64,000 bases of DNA from Bos javanicus (GCF_032452875.1 NC_083880.1:58540829-58604828), one strand, 5' to 3'; numbered from the stretch's first letter, positions 33,168-45,524 are shown. Notes: generated by a model from the sequence alone, not told the origin. Made by a program: numbers and translations.

Positions 33168-36100
33168 GTGAGTGCCTGAGCTTCCAGGGGCCTGGATGCC
33201 CCCATCAAGTGCGTGTGGTGTTGGGGTTGAGTGCTCACAATTGGGGCAGACAGAGCGGCTCCCAGCAGGATGGGCCCTCGCCCTCCCCCAGATCTCAGCA
33301 CCCACGTCCCCCCTCATTCGCCTGCGCCTTCGGGCCACCCCTGCCTGCCGGTGGGTGTTGCTCAGCAAATGGACCAGGAGGCGGTGCAGAGTCCATTTCT
33401 AAACAGTTTCCATCTCCACACCTGTGAGGTGGAGTGTAACAACCTGGACAGGAGCAGGTGCGTGACTGGCAGGCTGCAGATCACAGAGAGGGCAGCCCCG
33501 GGGCTCTGCGGGGAGCACGTCCCTGAGCCTGTGTTGGGGGGGCAGTGACAGAAGCAGGCCGGGGCGGCCAGCGTGGCCTCTCAGCTCTGAGGGACGTCTC
33601 TGGTCACGTTGGGCTGGCAGGCCTATCCCTGGCGGGTTCGGGCATCTCTGCTTGTGTACGTCGCCAGGCTGCCAGGGCAAGGAGCACGTCTGCTCAGGTC
33701 CCTGAACCGCGAACACGGGGTGCCCCAACCCCCAGGCCCAGTGTGCCCGAGGGCACTGCGCTTCTGCTCAGAAGCATCTGAGGCTCACCTGTGTGTTTAT
33801 GTGCTGTTGCCCAAGGGACGGAGCCAGCAGCTGCACTGCCACATCTGCACTTAGTGATCTGCCCATCTTAGGAGAAACTGGGGCTCAGAGAGGCGGGAAC
33901 ATTTGCCTGAAGCTACACAGCTTCTATGGAGAAGGAAATGGCAACCTACTCCAGTGTTCTTGCCTGGAGAATCCCAGGGACAGGGGAGCCTGGTGGGCTG
34001 CCGTCTATGGGGTCGCACAGAGTTGGACACGACTGAAGCGACTTAGCAGCAGCAGCCCCAGCACACAGCTTCTAAGCAACAGCTTGAGGCCTATTTTACC
34101 CCTCTCAGATCCTGGTGCAAAAGAGGGTATTCTGGACAAATGGGAAGACTGCAGCCCGGTAGCTGTGCTCCAGGGCGGGGCATCTCACCCCTTCTGAGCC
34201 TCAGTGTGCACATCTGTAAAATGGGAGGGGCGAGCCTCTCTCCTGCCCACCCCCCCGCATGGTCACAGGAAGGGTGATGTTAGTGGTGAGAGCTGGGGAG
34301 ATGGCAGAGGTTCCCATGTGAGGGATCCTGGTCACCATGGAAAGGGGACAGCCATGTGGGCAGCACTGGGACTTCATGCCCAGATGGAGGCCAGGATCCA
34401 GGTTCTGGTTCCTGAACATCTGAGGCTAAAAGAAAGTACCCCTCGACATCTACCAGCCACCTGCACGGGCCCCTGGGGATGCCCGGCTGGGTGTAAACAG
34501 GCTTGTTAGACCTGAAATACGTGTAGCGGTCCCCTGGGGCTCCTGCTAGACAGGGCACATCTGCACAATCTTGGGGCCCCATGACCTCCCAGAGAGACCC
34601 AGAGACAGCCGTTGTCTGCTTGGCACAGGGGCCACCCCTGCCATAGCTGTCCTGCTGTGGCCTCTTTTCAGGGCGACCCCTGGGAGTTCATTTCCTCATC
34701 TGTCAGAGGGTGGGGTTCATGTTCAGGTAAGCCCTGTGCCCTGAGACCGCACGTCCCAGCTGGCGCTGCGCCAGAGAAGCTAGAAAATACCGCATGATGA
34801 TGACAGCGGAGATGCCAGCCACTGCAGTGACAGATCGCAGCTCTGAAGTCTGCAGCTGAGGGCAGGTCGGAGGCCACCTGGGTAGAGACAGACCTGGGCC
34901 GATTGCCCGCTCCATCAGATTCTCCTGGCTCATTCCCTTGGACTCTTACCATGGCTGCTTTCACCGGCAGCAGCCGTGTTAGTGGTGTGACAGACCCCCC
35001 AGCCCTTGATGGAGTCAGCTTTAAGACCCCTGATCTAGATGGAGAAGCCATGAGCAGGCTGGACAGGCTTTCAAGGGATGCTTTTAGGAAGAGAAGGAAG
35101 TGTTGGGGAGTGGAGGGGGTGAGAGAAGGAGCTGCCAGAAGCAGCGCGTGGGCCTGGCACTGGGACCTGGAAAGGTGTCAGGGCCATTCACTGAGTCAGG
35201 GAACAGGGTAAGTTAAGACTCAGCCGGGGGCAGGTGCAGGGCAGCAAGCTGATGCCGGGTTACTCACAGCAGGGCCGGGCTGGCACAGGAGCAGAGATGC
35301 TGTGGGAGCCTGGGGAGGGGCCTCTGGTGGGTGGGTGGTCCTTGGAGGCCTCCCTGGAGGAGGAGGTGACCTCCAGGTGCACAAGTTGGGGTTAGTCAGG
35401 TGACAAGGATGGCGGTGATCCTGGGGTCTGCAGTGGGGCCTCGCAGCATTGACTGGTGTATTCCTAAGCTCCCTAGTGGAGACTCCCTGGGCTAGTGGGT
35501 GGGCAGACATGGCTTGAACCTTGGATGGAGGGGTTCACAGAGGGGTTTTAGGCAAGTTCACATTGATCCAAGCTGACCTTGGCTGCTTGCACCTCTTTCC
35601 AGGGCTCCCAACTTAAATGGGGAGCAGGTAGGTGTGCCCTCATCTGTCTTCCTGATGCCCATGTGGGCTGTGCCAGGGTCCCACCCGGGGGCCACAGAGC
35701 CTGCCAGGGCCGGCTTGAGTTGGAATGAGTCTGGAGGCAGCAGAAAAGGTTTGGATCCCAGCCTTGCCTCTTAGCAGCTGGGCAGATGCCGTTCAGCTCC
35801 ATGGTGTTTTGTCGGTAGAATTGAGTTAGTACTTTAAAGAGCTGAGCACAGTGCCTGGCACCAAGGCATTCCTAACATCAGTACCGAAAGGGCCCTGGGT
35901 GACCATATTAACAGTAACAGTATGTATCTGCTCTCTGTATCCACACGCCGGGAATAAACTAGACCCCAGTGAGTCTGTGTGGGGTAACTGCTTTCCTGAT
36001 GGGATGGTGTTGAGACTCACAGAGCCCCCTAACGGCCATATCAGAAATTACAATCTTCCAGGCGATGCCCGCCCCCGCCCCGCCCCCCGCCCTCCACCCC

Positions 36101-36217
36101 CCAAGACTGCCGGTGATAACCGCCTTATCTGGGGATCCTCAAGAAAACAGGTCCCCAGGGAAACTCTGGGGTGATGGATATGTTCATTATCTTGATTGTG
36201 GCCTTCTACCCATACAG
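33168..36217 (+). other. PMEPA1: PMEPA1 intron 2
   Basis: Bounded by donor gtgagt and acceptor 'cccatacag'. It contains the Bov-A2 piece at 33926-34058, MIR-like wording at about 33860-33925, and otherwise unique sequence. No further coding exon is evident. Confidence 0.9.
33926..34058 (+). repeat. Bov-A2 SINE fragment
   Basis: 'ggagaaggaaatggcaacc' starts this 5'-truncated copy. It runs through 'ggacaggggagcctggtggg' to 'cgacttagcagcagcagc'. It inserted in or next to a MIR remnant, since 'gctacacagcttct' occurs before it and 'cacacagcttctaag' after it. Confidence 0.9.
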
Positions 36218-36271
36218 GAAGGATGCCTGTGGCCTTCAGAGAGCACGGTGTCAGGCAATGGAATTCCAGAG
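36218..36271 (+). CDS. PMEPA1: PMEPA1 coding exon 3 (54 nt)
   Basis: A small phase-0 exon of 18 codons encoding EGCLWPSESTVSGNGIPE, which I recognise as the PMEPA1 segment directly after the membrane-proximal basic region. The acceptor is 'ctacccatacag' and the donor gtgagtcc. Reading is continuous with TCG at the end of the previous exon and CCG at the start of the next. It lies in the cytosolic part, carries no known motif, and is serine-rich. All three bounds agree with phase. Confidence 0.95.
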
Positions 36272-36773
36272 GTGAGTCCTAGCACTGCCTACCCTCCATC
36301 ACTCTCCCAAGTGATGGAGGGGGACTCCCTCCGTCCCCTGCTCCCGAGGCCGCTGTCGTGGACGCCCCTCTGCCCAGTAGCTTCCCTTCCCCAGGCCGGA
36401 GGCACCTTCCCTGTTAGTAGAGTGGCTGCTCGAGGCCCACACCTACTCTTCTCTGAAGAACCCTCCTGGGCAGCCGGGATGGTCCCCGCCAGGACATTGT
36501 GCGGTCCCCAGCCCCAGCAAGCAGCCCTTAATCTCTGCGACACCGAAGGACTCGGGCTGCCCCTCTTTCCACCGTGTGACGCCACTGTGTGACACTCCAG
36601 GGCTCTCCAGGCATCAGGCGCTGGACTCCGGGCTCCGCTCCCTACCCCCATCCTCACTCCCCAGAGAGCAGAGTCATAGGCAGCACCCTCCACCAACTCC
36701 CCAACACCCCCACCCCCACGCTGGGCCCTGCTGCACGTGGGGGAAGGACCCTCACTTGGCTCTTGCCCTCCAG
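36272..36773 (+). other. PMEPA1: PMEPA1 intron 3
   Basis: Short 502-base GC-rich intron with donor gtgagt and acceptor 'gctcttgccctccag'. It stays open in the frame of the next exon from 36576 onwards, which makes an artificially long reading frame. The protein match begins only at 36774. Confidence 0.93.
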
Positions 36774-37322
36774 CCGCAGGTGTATGCCCCACCCCGGCCC
36801 ACCGACCGCCTGGCTGTGCCCGCCTTCGCCCAGCGGGACCGCTTCCACCGCTTCCAGCCCACCTACCCGTACTTGCAGCACGAGATCGATCTGCCACCCA
36901 CCATCTCGCTGTCGGACGGGGAGGAGCCCCCACCCTACCAGGGCCCCTGCACGCTCCAGCTGCGGGACCCCGAGCAGCAGCTGGAGCTGAACCGGGAGTC
37001 AGTGCGCGCACCCCCGAACAGAACCATCTTCGACAGCGACCTGATGGAAAGTGCCATGCTGGGCGGCCCCTGCCCCCCCAGCAGTAACTCGGGCATCAGC
37101 GCCACGTGCTACGGGGGCGGCGGGCGCATGGAGGGGCCGCCCCCCACCTACAGCGAGGTCATCGGCCACTACCCCGGCGCCTCCACCTTCCAGCACCAGC
37201 AGAGCAGCGGGCCGGCCTCCTTGCTGGAGGGCACCCGGCTGCACCCCGCACACATCGCCCCCCTGGAGAGCACAGCGGCCTGGAGCAAAGAGAAGGATAA
37301 ACAGAAGGGACACCCCCTCTAG
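36774..37322 (+). CDS. PMEPA1: PMEPA1 last coding exon: PPxY and SMAD-interaction motifs
   Basis: It encodes 182 residues and a TAG stop at 37320-37322. The exon holds the working part of the cytosolic tail. The first PPxY motif (PPPY, 36927-36938) and the second (PPTY, 37140-37151) bind WW domains of NEDD4-type E3 ligases. Between them the SMAD-interaction motif PPNR (37011-37022) competes with SARA for receptor SMADs. The protein thereby blocks SMAD2/3 activation and promotes turnover of partners such as the androgen receptor (established for the family). The start QVYAPPRPTDR follows the acceptor in phase 0, and the end SKEKDKQKGHPL is the typical PMEPA1 C-terminus. Together the three exons give 251 residues plus the split codon, close to the human protein without its variable N-terminus. 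Codon third positions are very GC-rich. Confidence 0.97.
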   Translation, partial: PQVYAPPRPTDRLAVPAFAQRDRFHRFQPTYPYLQHEIDLPPTISLSDGEEPPPYQGPCTLQLRDPEQQLELNRESVRAPPNRTIFDSDLMESAMLGGPCPPSSNSGISATCYGGGGRMEGPPPTYSEVIGHYPGASTFQHQQSSGPASLLEGTRLHPAHIAPLESTAAWSKEKDKQKGHPL

Positions 37323-39271
37323 GAGTCCCGAGGGCGGGCCGGGGCCGCAGTAGGTAAAAACCGTAAATCACTCCGCACTTCTTGAAAGAAAAGAGAGAGG
37401 AGGCCGGGGCGACACACAGAAAATGCGACGCGTAACCATCCTCCTCCCCCCGTCCCCCACCTCTCTGTGTATAAATATTTACGTGTTCTGTCTGGTCTGA
37501 ATGCACAAGCTAAGAAAGCTTGCAAAAAAAAAAAAAGCAAAAAAAAAAAAAAACAACCCCACGTTTCTTTGTTGAGCTGTGTCTTGAAGGCAAAAGAGAA
37601 AAAAAAATATTCTACACTAGTCTTTTCTGTTTCTAGTTGAGCTGCGTGCGTGAATGCTTACTTTCTTTTGTTTGTTTATGATGATTTCACTTAACTTTAA
37701 AGACATATTTGCACAAAACCTTTGTTTAAAGATCTGCAATATTATATATATAAATATATATAAAATAAGAGAAACTGTATGTGCGAGGGCAGGAGTATTT
37801 TTGTATTAGAAGAGGCCTATTACAAAAAAAAAGTTGTTTTCTGAACTAGAAGAGAAAAAAAAATGGCAATTTTTGAGTGCCAACTGAGAAAGTGTGTATT
37901 ACCTTGTAAAGAAAAAAAAACTACAAAGCAGGGGTTTAGAGTTATTTATATAAATGTTGAGCTTTTGCACTATTTTTTAATATAAATATGTCAGTGCTTG
38001 TTTGATGGAAACTTCTATCCACGTGTGTCAAGACTTTTAAGGGAGAAATGTCGGAATATCCCGGTCGACTTCAGGCAGAGCGTGGGCTCCACGCTGGGGC
38101 TGGAGAGAGGCTCCCCAGGGCTGACCTCCTGCAGAGTGGAAGCCTTCATCTAGTGATAGGTAATTACCTCGGTCTACATTCCCTCCTGAAGGAGACCTGT
38201 TTAGCCCTCCTCTGGGCCAGGACAGCCTTTGGATCGCAAATGAAATAGGAAAAATTAACTCCAGGCCCCAAGTTCCAGGAAGGTGGGCTTTGCTCTTCCC
38301 GAAATGAAGACTAACTGTTACTGAAGGAATCTTAGTTTTTGGGTGTTTTTTTTTTTTCTCTTCTTTTTTGAACCATGAAGGTCCCCATAGGAAGGGGCTC
38401 GCCAAGGTGCTCCCTGCCTGCATTGCCAGAGCCCTGCCAGAGGCAGTTAGGTGGCTCAGGCTTGCAGGATGCTTCGGCAGTTCAGCCGGCTCCACACTGC
38501 ACCAGCTGAGTGGTGCAGCCTGCTGGCATGTAGGAAAGGCCCAAAGGACTAGCCGCATGACCTCACCCCTGTCTTTATATCGGTTCTCACGTAACAGGCC
38601 CATAACCAGAAGACCAGAGACGAAAGAGCGGTATGCCCAGGTTTCTCCCAGGACACTGCGAAAGGGTGAAAATGAGAAAAACTGTCAAACCAACACAAAC
38701 TCAAGCTTTAGGACGTAGAAGCAGAATTCTTCCCCTTCTCTCTTTTCGCATTTTCATTCCCTTCCCCGTGGAAACCATCGTTTTTAGTGTCTTTGTGTGT
38801 CTGTGTTTTCACAAGCGTCTTTGTCAGACACAACTCTTGTTTACCAGGATTTTACTGCTTAGATATTGGTGGGACCCCTCGCTGGTGGCGTGCGTGTGTG
38901 CAGATGGAGATGACCGGGAGAGAGTTGAGCAAATGAGAGTCCTTCCTGCCACCAAGGACGGGCTAATATTCCATGGGGTGACACCCCTGGCAAGAGAGTA
39001 GCACCCCCCCACCCCGCCCATCCTGCAGAACTGTCTCTTCATTTTCGACAGAATCCCAACTAGCCGGTTAACAGAAAAGAAAAGGATAAGAGGCAATAAC
39101 TATTGTTTTAAACAACCTTTTTTATTGCTTGAAAAACTTGAGAACAGTTTTGAAGTTCTGACCATTTGAACTATTTCTATTATATACCTTGTAAGAACAT
39201 GGTGACCAATAGGTGACTGAGGTGTCTGAGTGCCCGCTCACCAGCCTGGCAGAAAGTTCTGGTCCCTTGAC

Positions 39272-39277
39272 AATAAA
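39272..39277 (+). terminator. PMEPA1: proximal poly(A) signal of PMEPA1 (candidate)
   Basis: Canonical AATAAA with 'tgtggggtctt' about 15 bases downstream as a possible GU-rich element. Use would shorten the UTR by about 1.7 kb and keep the AU-rich nonamer. Confidence 0.5.
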
Positions 39278-40938
39278 ACCTGCCTCTCTGTGGGGTCTTC
39301 AGCCTAACCTCTGCCTCTCTCTTGAAGATTCTTTGTAAAGATCATTCATGCAGAGACATCCCTAGAGTTTGTCCTGAAAGGTACAGGGACACATTTATAA
39401 AGTTTTTTAAAAAAAACGTATCTTTCCTTTATGTGAAGCGTCTCCCTAGTGCCTTACTGAGGAAGCGGTTGACCCCTTCTGTCCCCTGGCAGCAGTGTTC
39501 CAGGACAGCGCCCCTAACTCACCCAGGCCTGCCTTTCCCACTCGTGGGCGACAGAGGTGACTGCTTTAAAAACGCCCCCATCACCCTCGTGCCGTGTCCC
39601 ACCCACCCTCCCTCCACCCTGGCTGTGCCTCCCTTGGTCAGGCCACCCCTCCAGCCTCCTGTCAGTACTTAACTCCCATCTGGGTCAGAACCTAGATGCA
39701 GACCTTGTTTCCAGCATTAGATGAAGGCCAGACCAAGGGGTCCCCGAGGTCCTTCCTCTTGAGCTAAAACTTGCATCTTGTTACTGGGGTTGTAGGGGGG
39801 AAGGTGTGGTCTGCATTTGCCAGATGGGCAACGAATTAGAAAAGGAAGCAGGGGCGGGGGTTACTGACCTCAGCTGGCTTGAGGGCAGAGCATCCTTTCC
39901 TTGTTGTGCCCCAGTATTGTAGTCCAGTCCTCGATGCCACAGTATCGATAATGCCTGGGCTCCGTGCCCAGCAAATGACAGTTGCAGAAGTTCATGGTGG
40001 AGCAACTTGTCAGGGCCAGGGCATCTCCCAAGAAGACCATGGGTGCGTTTCTGCAGAGCTCTTGGTTTCCCTGCCGAACCCAGAGCCCTGAGGATACAGC
40101 CTTCCTCTGGGTGTTGGCTGTCATGCTCTTATTCTTGAAAGGCCTTTGAGCATCCCTTGGGAGGGCCCACTTTTCCAGGAGAAGGTTGAAGAGGAGGGGT
40201 CCTCGGCAGTGGCTGGTTGGAGGGGGACCAGGCTGCACTCAGAGAAGGTGGCGGAGCTCAGCTTTTTCTACTCACGTTATTTCCCTTTATTTCCATCATC
40301 ACATTTCCTCTGGAGGAAACGTTTCCCCCGCAAAGCCCAGGTCTACACAGACGGCCTTAGCAGAGTGCACTCAGAGCCGTCCGCGTCCTCACGTTTTTGC
40401 CAGGAGCTGAAAGCGACTCCCCTCCACGTCTAGCGAACACCGGGGCAGGCCAAGGACCGAACCCATTCCCCTCCTTGTCTGTCTGCTCTGTGAATTGTAC
40501 GTTTCAGAGAATTTGTTTTTTTTTTCTACATGCAACACCAAGCTTCCAGATCCATAAAACATCCTGGTGATAAAGGAGAGAAAAATGTTCAGTTTGGTTT
40601 TCCGGAAACTGCGCTTCACATTTTGCTGTACTATAGAGCTCAGAAGGACCCGCTGCGCTCTCATTTGCCTGCCTGATTCCACGGTGGTTGTGCTGATGGC
40701 GACGCTTTTACGTTGCTCCCTTGGTGTTGGAACCGCTCTCTTTTGCAGCCCCGTTTCCCAAGTTCTGTTCAAGTTACATGTGTGTAAACTCCGTGGCACG
40801 CTGGGTGCAGTGCCCACGTTGCTGCTGCGTAAGACTCTGTATTTGGATGCCAATCCACAGGCCTGATGAAATCGCTTGTTGTGTATCAGTAATCATTAGT
40901 GGCAATGATGACATTCTGAAAAGCTGCAATACTTATAC

Positions 40939-40944
40939 AATAAA
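40939..40944 (+). terminator. PMEPA1: distal poly(A) signal of PMEPA1
   Basis: Canonical AATAAA in an AT-rich, non-repetitive terminal stretch. Ruminant SINE-rich intergenic DNA begins beyond it. Confidence 0.75.
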
Positions 40945-41667
40945 TTTTACAATTCTTTGGAGCCAGGCTCTTCCGCTTTCTTGAGCTGCATTGCTTTCCC
41001 CTGTCCCTTCTGCCGCTCTCAGCACCAAACCCTGGATGGCTTTCGAGGGCAGGAAGCAAATTCTGCTGGGCTGCTCTGTGGCCTTAAGCAATTCCATTGA
41101 CCTCTCTGTTTTAGTTCAGGCAGCATTCAGGGCGCTCAGAGAAAGCACTTGCACAGGCAGGGAGTACATTGGGCCTCGTGGGGGTAAAGAGTTTACAAAA
41201 CATTGTATATTTCCTCTTGGGATATCATCTGCCAGGACATGATGAAAGCTCTGATAAGGGCTGCAAGAAACTTTCTCAGGTGGGGCTCTTCCCAGAGGCG
41301 TATACTTGTGTGAAGGCACGTATCCAGGTTGTGCTCCCAAGTGAGACAATGAAGGGAGTCAGGAAAAGGGCAGAGGGAAAAGTTGTGCAAGGGGGACTGT
41401 TTTAGGCAAAGCCCCAGCCTCAGGCTGATCTCCAGGGGGTCTGTGGCAAGCTCTGCAGATCCACCTCCCCTCCCCCCAAGAGAAGCAGGCTCTCAGATGC
41501 TCCCGGTTCTTCCTGCCTAAGAGTGGGGCCGAGAGGGGTCCCCCAGGTCCCAGGGTGGCCCCCTGAAGACGTTGCCAGGCGCAAGCCCTTAGCAGCCACT
41601 CACGTGGAACCAGGGACAAGATGCCAGAGGGTCTGGCTGAGGCAGTGCCCACTACTACTTCTTATTA

Positions 41668-41862
41668 CTTCCCTGGTGGCGCAGATGGTAAAGAATCTGC
41701 CCACAATGTGGGTAGACCCAGGTTCAATCCCTTGGAGAAGGGAATGGCAACCCGCTCCAGTATTCTTGCCTGGAAAACTCCATGGACAGAGGAGCCTGGG
41801 GGGCTATAGCCCATGGGGTCACAAAGAGTCAGACACAACTGAGCGATTAACACTTTTCATGT
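41668..41862 (+). repeat. Bov-tA SINE
   Basis: 'ttccctggtggcgcagatgg' head, 'ggttcaatccc' B-box, 'atggacagaggagcctgggg' body and 'actgagcgattaacactttt' end. Confidence 0.95.
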
Positions 41863-42540
41863 CTAGTCAAAGTTTTGTTTTTTTTTTTTTTTAATCTGCC
41901 AAAACTGAGTCGATCTCCAGGGATGAACACTTTGGCCTCATTCCAGGGTTTTGTAATCTTCTGGGCCATAGAGCCCTATGATCAAGCCAGAACACACCTC
42001 TGCCTTACCTGTTCCTCTTATCTAGTGAAGATAAGCCTCAGATTATAAAGAACTGGGGAGACACCAAGAGAACTCATTACTCTTGGCTGGTGTGAGCAGG
42101 GACCATGGTGCTGTGCCCAGCCCAGCTCTGGAACCCAAGTGCCTCTCTCTGGTGGCCACTCCCCTTGCTGACCCTTGCTCACCTGGTCTGCAGAATGGGT
42201 TAACAGCAGTGCTTGTGAGGTGGAGTCTGATTGGATAATGCCAAAGGGTGCCTGGAAGACGTAAGTATTAGCCACTTATTAATAACAGGCTCTCTGGGAC
42301 AGTTTTCATATCACTGAATATCCCTCGAAGCTTCTGGATTAGGTTTCAGGTCCCAAGCACACAGACAACACCACCTCCCCAAGCTATAGTGTCAGAGTAG
42401 AGCTTGTCCCCCACCTGAGAGGGGAGTCATGAGTTCTAACCAAAAAGATGACACTCCTCCCCACTTTGAGTTTAGCTAAAGCAGACATTGTTGTATTGGC
42501 CCAATAATGGCCGAAACCTCTATAGCTGTTACTTACTGAA

Positions 42541-42750
42541 GGGCTTCCCAGGTGACTCAGTGGTAAAGAATCTGCCCTCAATGCAGGGGACCCGGATTCT
42601 ATCCCTGGGTCGGGAAGATCTCTTGGAGAAAGAAATGGCAACCCACTCCAGTATTCTTGCCTAGAGAGACCCATGGACAGAAGAATAGGTCTACAGCCCA
42701 TGGTGTTACAAAAGAATCGGACACAACTTAGTGACTAAACAACAGCAACA
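42541..42750 (+). repeat. Bov-tA SINE
   Basis: 'gggcttcccaggtgactcag' head, diverged body, and a tail of CAA-type repeats ('aaacaacagcaacaa') running on to about 42775. Confidence 0.93.
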
Positions 42751-43580
42751 ATACTAAACAAAAACAACAACAGCATCTACAAGCTGCCAAGCATGATGCT
42801 AAGATCTGAGTGAAGGGAGTAGCTTCACCTTGCACTCACTGCCCTTCGGCCCCTGCAAAAAGAAAAAAAAAAAAAAAGGCATTTTCTGAGCCCCGCTGGA
42901 GGCTGCTGGTGCATCAGATCTAATCCTGAACTCAGTGAGCTCACCTTCTGGTTCTAGAGACAGAGTCACAGCCTAGGATCATGGCCCAGGACAGTGAGGG
43001 CAAGAAGACTGGACTGTCCGAAGCCAGAAGAGTTTTATGAAGGCTGGATTTGGAGCTTAGGGACATGAGAAAGGAAGACCAGGATGGTAGAGACCAAACC
43101 AGGTGACTGCATGAGCAGAGGCAGCAAGGGGATTCACCAGGCAATGTGATGCCTTGGAAGGGGGGAGGCTGAGCACCGGACAAGGTGGACGTGGGGGCAC
43201 AGAGAAATCCAGCAGGGTTAGGAACACCAGGTGGGCCACGTGACCAAGAGAGGAGTGAAAGTTTCATTTAGAGACAATCTGATAAGCAGATATTTCACAC
43301 CTTCCGTGTGCCAGGGACACGTGACAAGATACCTCCTGCCCTCTGCACCCCCAAGGCTGGTGTGTGCTGCAGGAAACAGGAAGAGCCCCTCCCTGGCCTC
43401 CAGTAGGTCTCACATGGACTTGAGATGGGGCGGGGGCGGGCAATGGGCCCTCCTAGAGACTGGAGCCTCAGCAGTTACCTAAAAATCAAGTCAACTGGTC
43501 GCCTCATCACCCACCATCCTCATGATCCAAAGCCAGTGCCTTCTACACTACTATGATCCAGGGATCAAATCCCTAGCTGC

Positions 43581-43765
43581 CTGGTTTTGTAATAAAGTTT
43601 TATTGGCACACAGCCACATCAGTCTAGTTACACATCATCTTTGGCTGCTTTTGTGCAATTGAAAAAATTGACCAGTTGCTACAGAGACTAAATGGTCCAC
43701 AATGCCTAAAATATTTACTATTTCGCCCATTACAGGAAAGTTTTCAGTCTCTGCTTTAGAACGTC
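43581..43765 (-). mobile_element. ancient DNA-transposon-like remnant
   Basis: 'aaagttttattggcacacag' through 'cctaaaatatttactatttc' to 'ttacaggaaagttttc' matches, in order, a common old mammalian interspersed repeat that I believe is hAT-like. The family name is uncertain. Confidence 0.45.
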
Positions 43766-43859
43766 ACATGGCTGCAGCTCCAGGCATCACACTCAGAGGT
43801 GAAAAAGAATCCCATTCTCCTTTGCATCTTATTAAAAAACATAAAGCTAAACATAAACC

Positions 43860-44420
43860 TTATTTTTATAACACTTTAATGTTTATGGAAAAGCTGATAA
43901 AATAGTAGAGTTTCCATACATCCAGCTTCACCTATTATTAACATCTTGTACAGCCTGGTATACTTGCTACAGTTAATTAATGAATGTTGATATACTATCA
44001 TTAACTAAAGTCTAAACTTTATTCAGATTTCCTTAGCTTTTCCATACCATCCTTTTCCTGGTCCAGGATGCCACCCAGGACACCACATGACTTTTATTCA
44101 TCACGTCTCAGGCTCCTCCTCTCACTGTGACAGAGCCTCAGACTGTCCTTGTTTTTGATGATCTTGACAGTTTGGAGTGCTAGGCAGGTACTTTGTAGGA
44201 TGTCTGATGTATCAGAATTTGCCTGATGTTTTTCTCATGGTTTAGACTGGGGTGATGGTTTTTGGGGAGGAGGACTCCAGAGGTAAAGTGCCCTTCTTAT
44301 CACATCCTATCAAGGGTCACATATTTCCAAAGAAACGGTACTTAGGTCAGCACCGTTTCCCGCAACCCCTTGGTCACACATTTCCAAAGATACTCAGGTC
44401 AGCACCACTTCCCCCAACCC
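43860..44420 (-). mobile_element. old L1 LINE, 3' portion
   Basis: Reverse-oriented L1 wording in order: 'ttaacatcttgtacagcctg', 'actttattcagatttcctta', 'ggtccaggatgccacccagg', 'gacagagcctcagactgtcc'. Near its end, a stretch at about 44313-44365 is repeated at about 44372-44420 ('cacatttccaaaga', 'aggtcagcacc'), which suggests a local duplication. Confidence 0.7.
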
Positions 44421-45524
44421 GTTTCCCTGAGGCCGTGACACACATTTGTCAGATAGTTACATTGTCTTGCCATGTTCTGCCATCCTGGGATCCTCTGACC
44501 TCCTAAATTCTTTTTTAATTTACATACCTCAAGATTCATTCTTTATATTGTCAAGCTTTGACACATGCATGGTGTCATGTATCCAGCAGGACAGTATCAT
44601 ACACAAGAGATTCACTGTATTGAGAAACTCCCCTGGGCTTCTTTCACCTGTTTCACCACCCACCCCCCAAGGTCCTGCAGACGTGGGTTGTTTTATGAAT
44701 CTGAATCCTAGTTTTGTCCCGGAAACAGGCCTGGAGGGTGAGTCAGTGAGTCCTGTCCCCTCACTGAGAGCCCCCCTGAGATCAGCAGGATGTTGTCCCT
44801 TATCATCTGTAACAGGCGAAGTTATAGTTCTTTTAAATTGTGTATATTTTACATTTTTAATCAAAGTAAAACAGCAAGTCCAAAGCAATGGCCCATGCTC
44901 CATCTTTCCCAAACTCACAGCCCAGTTCTTGGAGGTGACGACAGTCCTTAGACCTCTTCCTTCTGAGAATGACCACTTTGTCATCAAAACAATAATCTTC
45001 TGCCTCTAAGTCTGTGGTTTTCCAAAGTCTAGACATTACCTACTGGCTTCTTGCTTTGACAAATGAGGATCTAACACATGGGCACATCTCCCTACTTCCC
45101 ATAAAGATGTTCTTATTTTGGGTTCCTTTTATGACTGTCTTTGTGACTTCAACTACTGTTATCTACACTATTTTGTGCTCCCTCCAGGGGACAGGATCTC
45201 TGGACTCCCCACCTGGCAAGTTGAGACTGTGCTGCCGCCGGCCTGGTCTTTAGCTCACCCCCTCCTCCCAATCTTCTTTCACCTCCTTTCTACCTGCCTT
45301 CTCTCCATTTTTACTTCCAACTTATCAAGACAAGTGACATTCCTATTCTGCCTTGTATCCTAATTCAGTCCTCTGTGCTTTATTTGTGAGTTGATCCTAA
45401 AACTGAAACTCAGTAAATGCTCTTTACATTGTTGTGACTACATGTATATTGTTCATTGTGTTGCAAAGTCTCATTCAGTAAAAAGGACTGTTTTGTTATT
45501 TTTTATTACAAAGAGCTATGGACT
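44421..45524. other. intergenic DNA, unclassified
   Basis: AT-rich sequence, perhaps more L1-derived DNA at 44810-45000. A fourth perfect GTCTAGAC lies at 45027-45034. No gene is seen. Confidence 0.4.

Larger units (their letters stand above)
37323..40965 (+). other. PMEPA1: PMEPA1 3' untranslated region
   Basis: The long UTR follows the TAG stop. It starts GC-rich, then turns AT-rich with A runs (37525-37553) and an AU-rich nonamer TTATTTATA at 37942-37950, a type linked to mRNA decay. A first AATAAA lies at 39272-39277, followed by a GT-rich stretch, and the distal AATAAA lies at 40939-40944. The last 100 bases ('gtgtatcagtaatcattagt', then the distal signal) look like the known 3' end of PMEPA1 mRNA from memory. 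The cleavage position is estimated. Confidence 0.8.
40966..43580. other. intergenic DNA between PMEPA1 and ZBP1, part 1
   Basis: Two forward Bov-tA copies (41668-41862, 42541-42750) and an A run (about 42859-42877) in otherwise unclassified sequence. No coding signal. Confidence 0.6.

Noticed and set aside
36576..36773. The PMEPA1 last-exon frame stays open upstream from an ATG at 36576, giving a 248-residue frame
   Set aside because: The upstream 66 codons are intron: a clean acceptor sits at 36772-36773, protein similarity begins only at 36774, and phase matches exon 3.
36289..37011. 240-residue open frame on the - strand, antisense to the PMEPA1 last exon
   Set aside because: It is a composition shadow of a GC-rich exon and intron, rich in Ala, Gly, Pro and Arg, with no domain.
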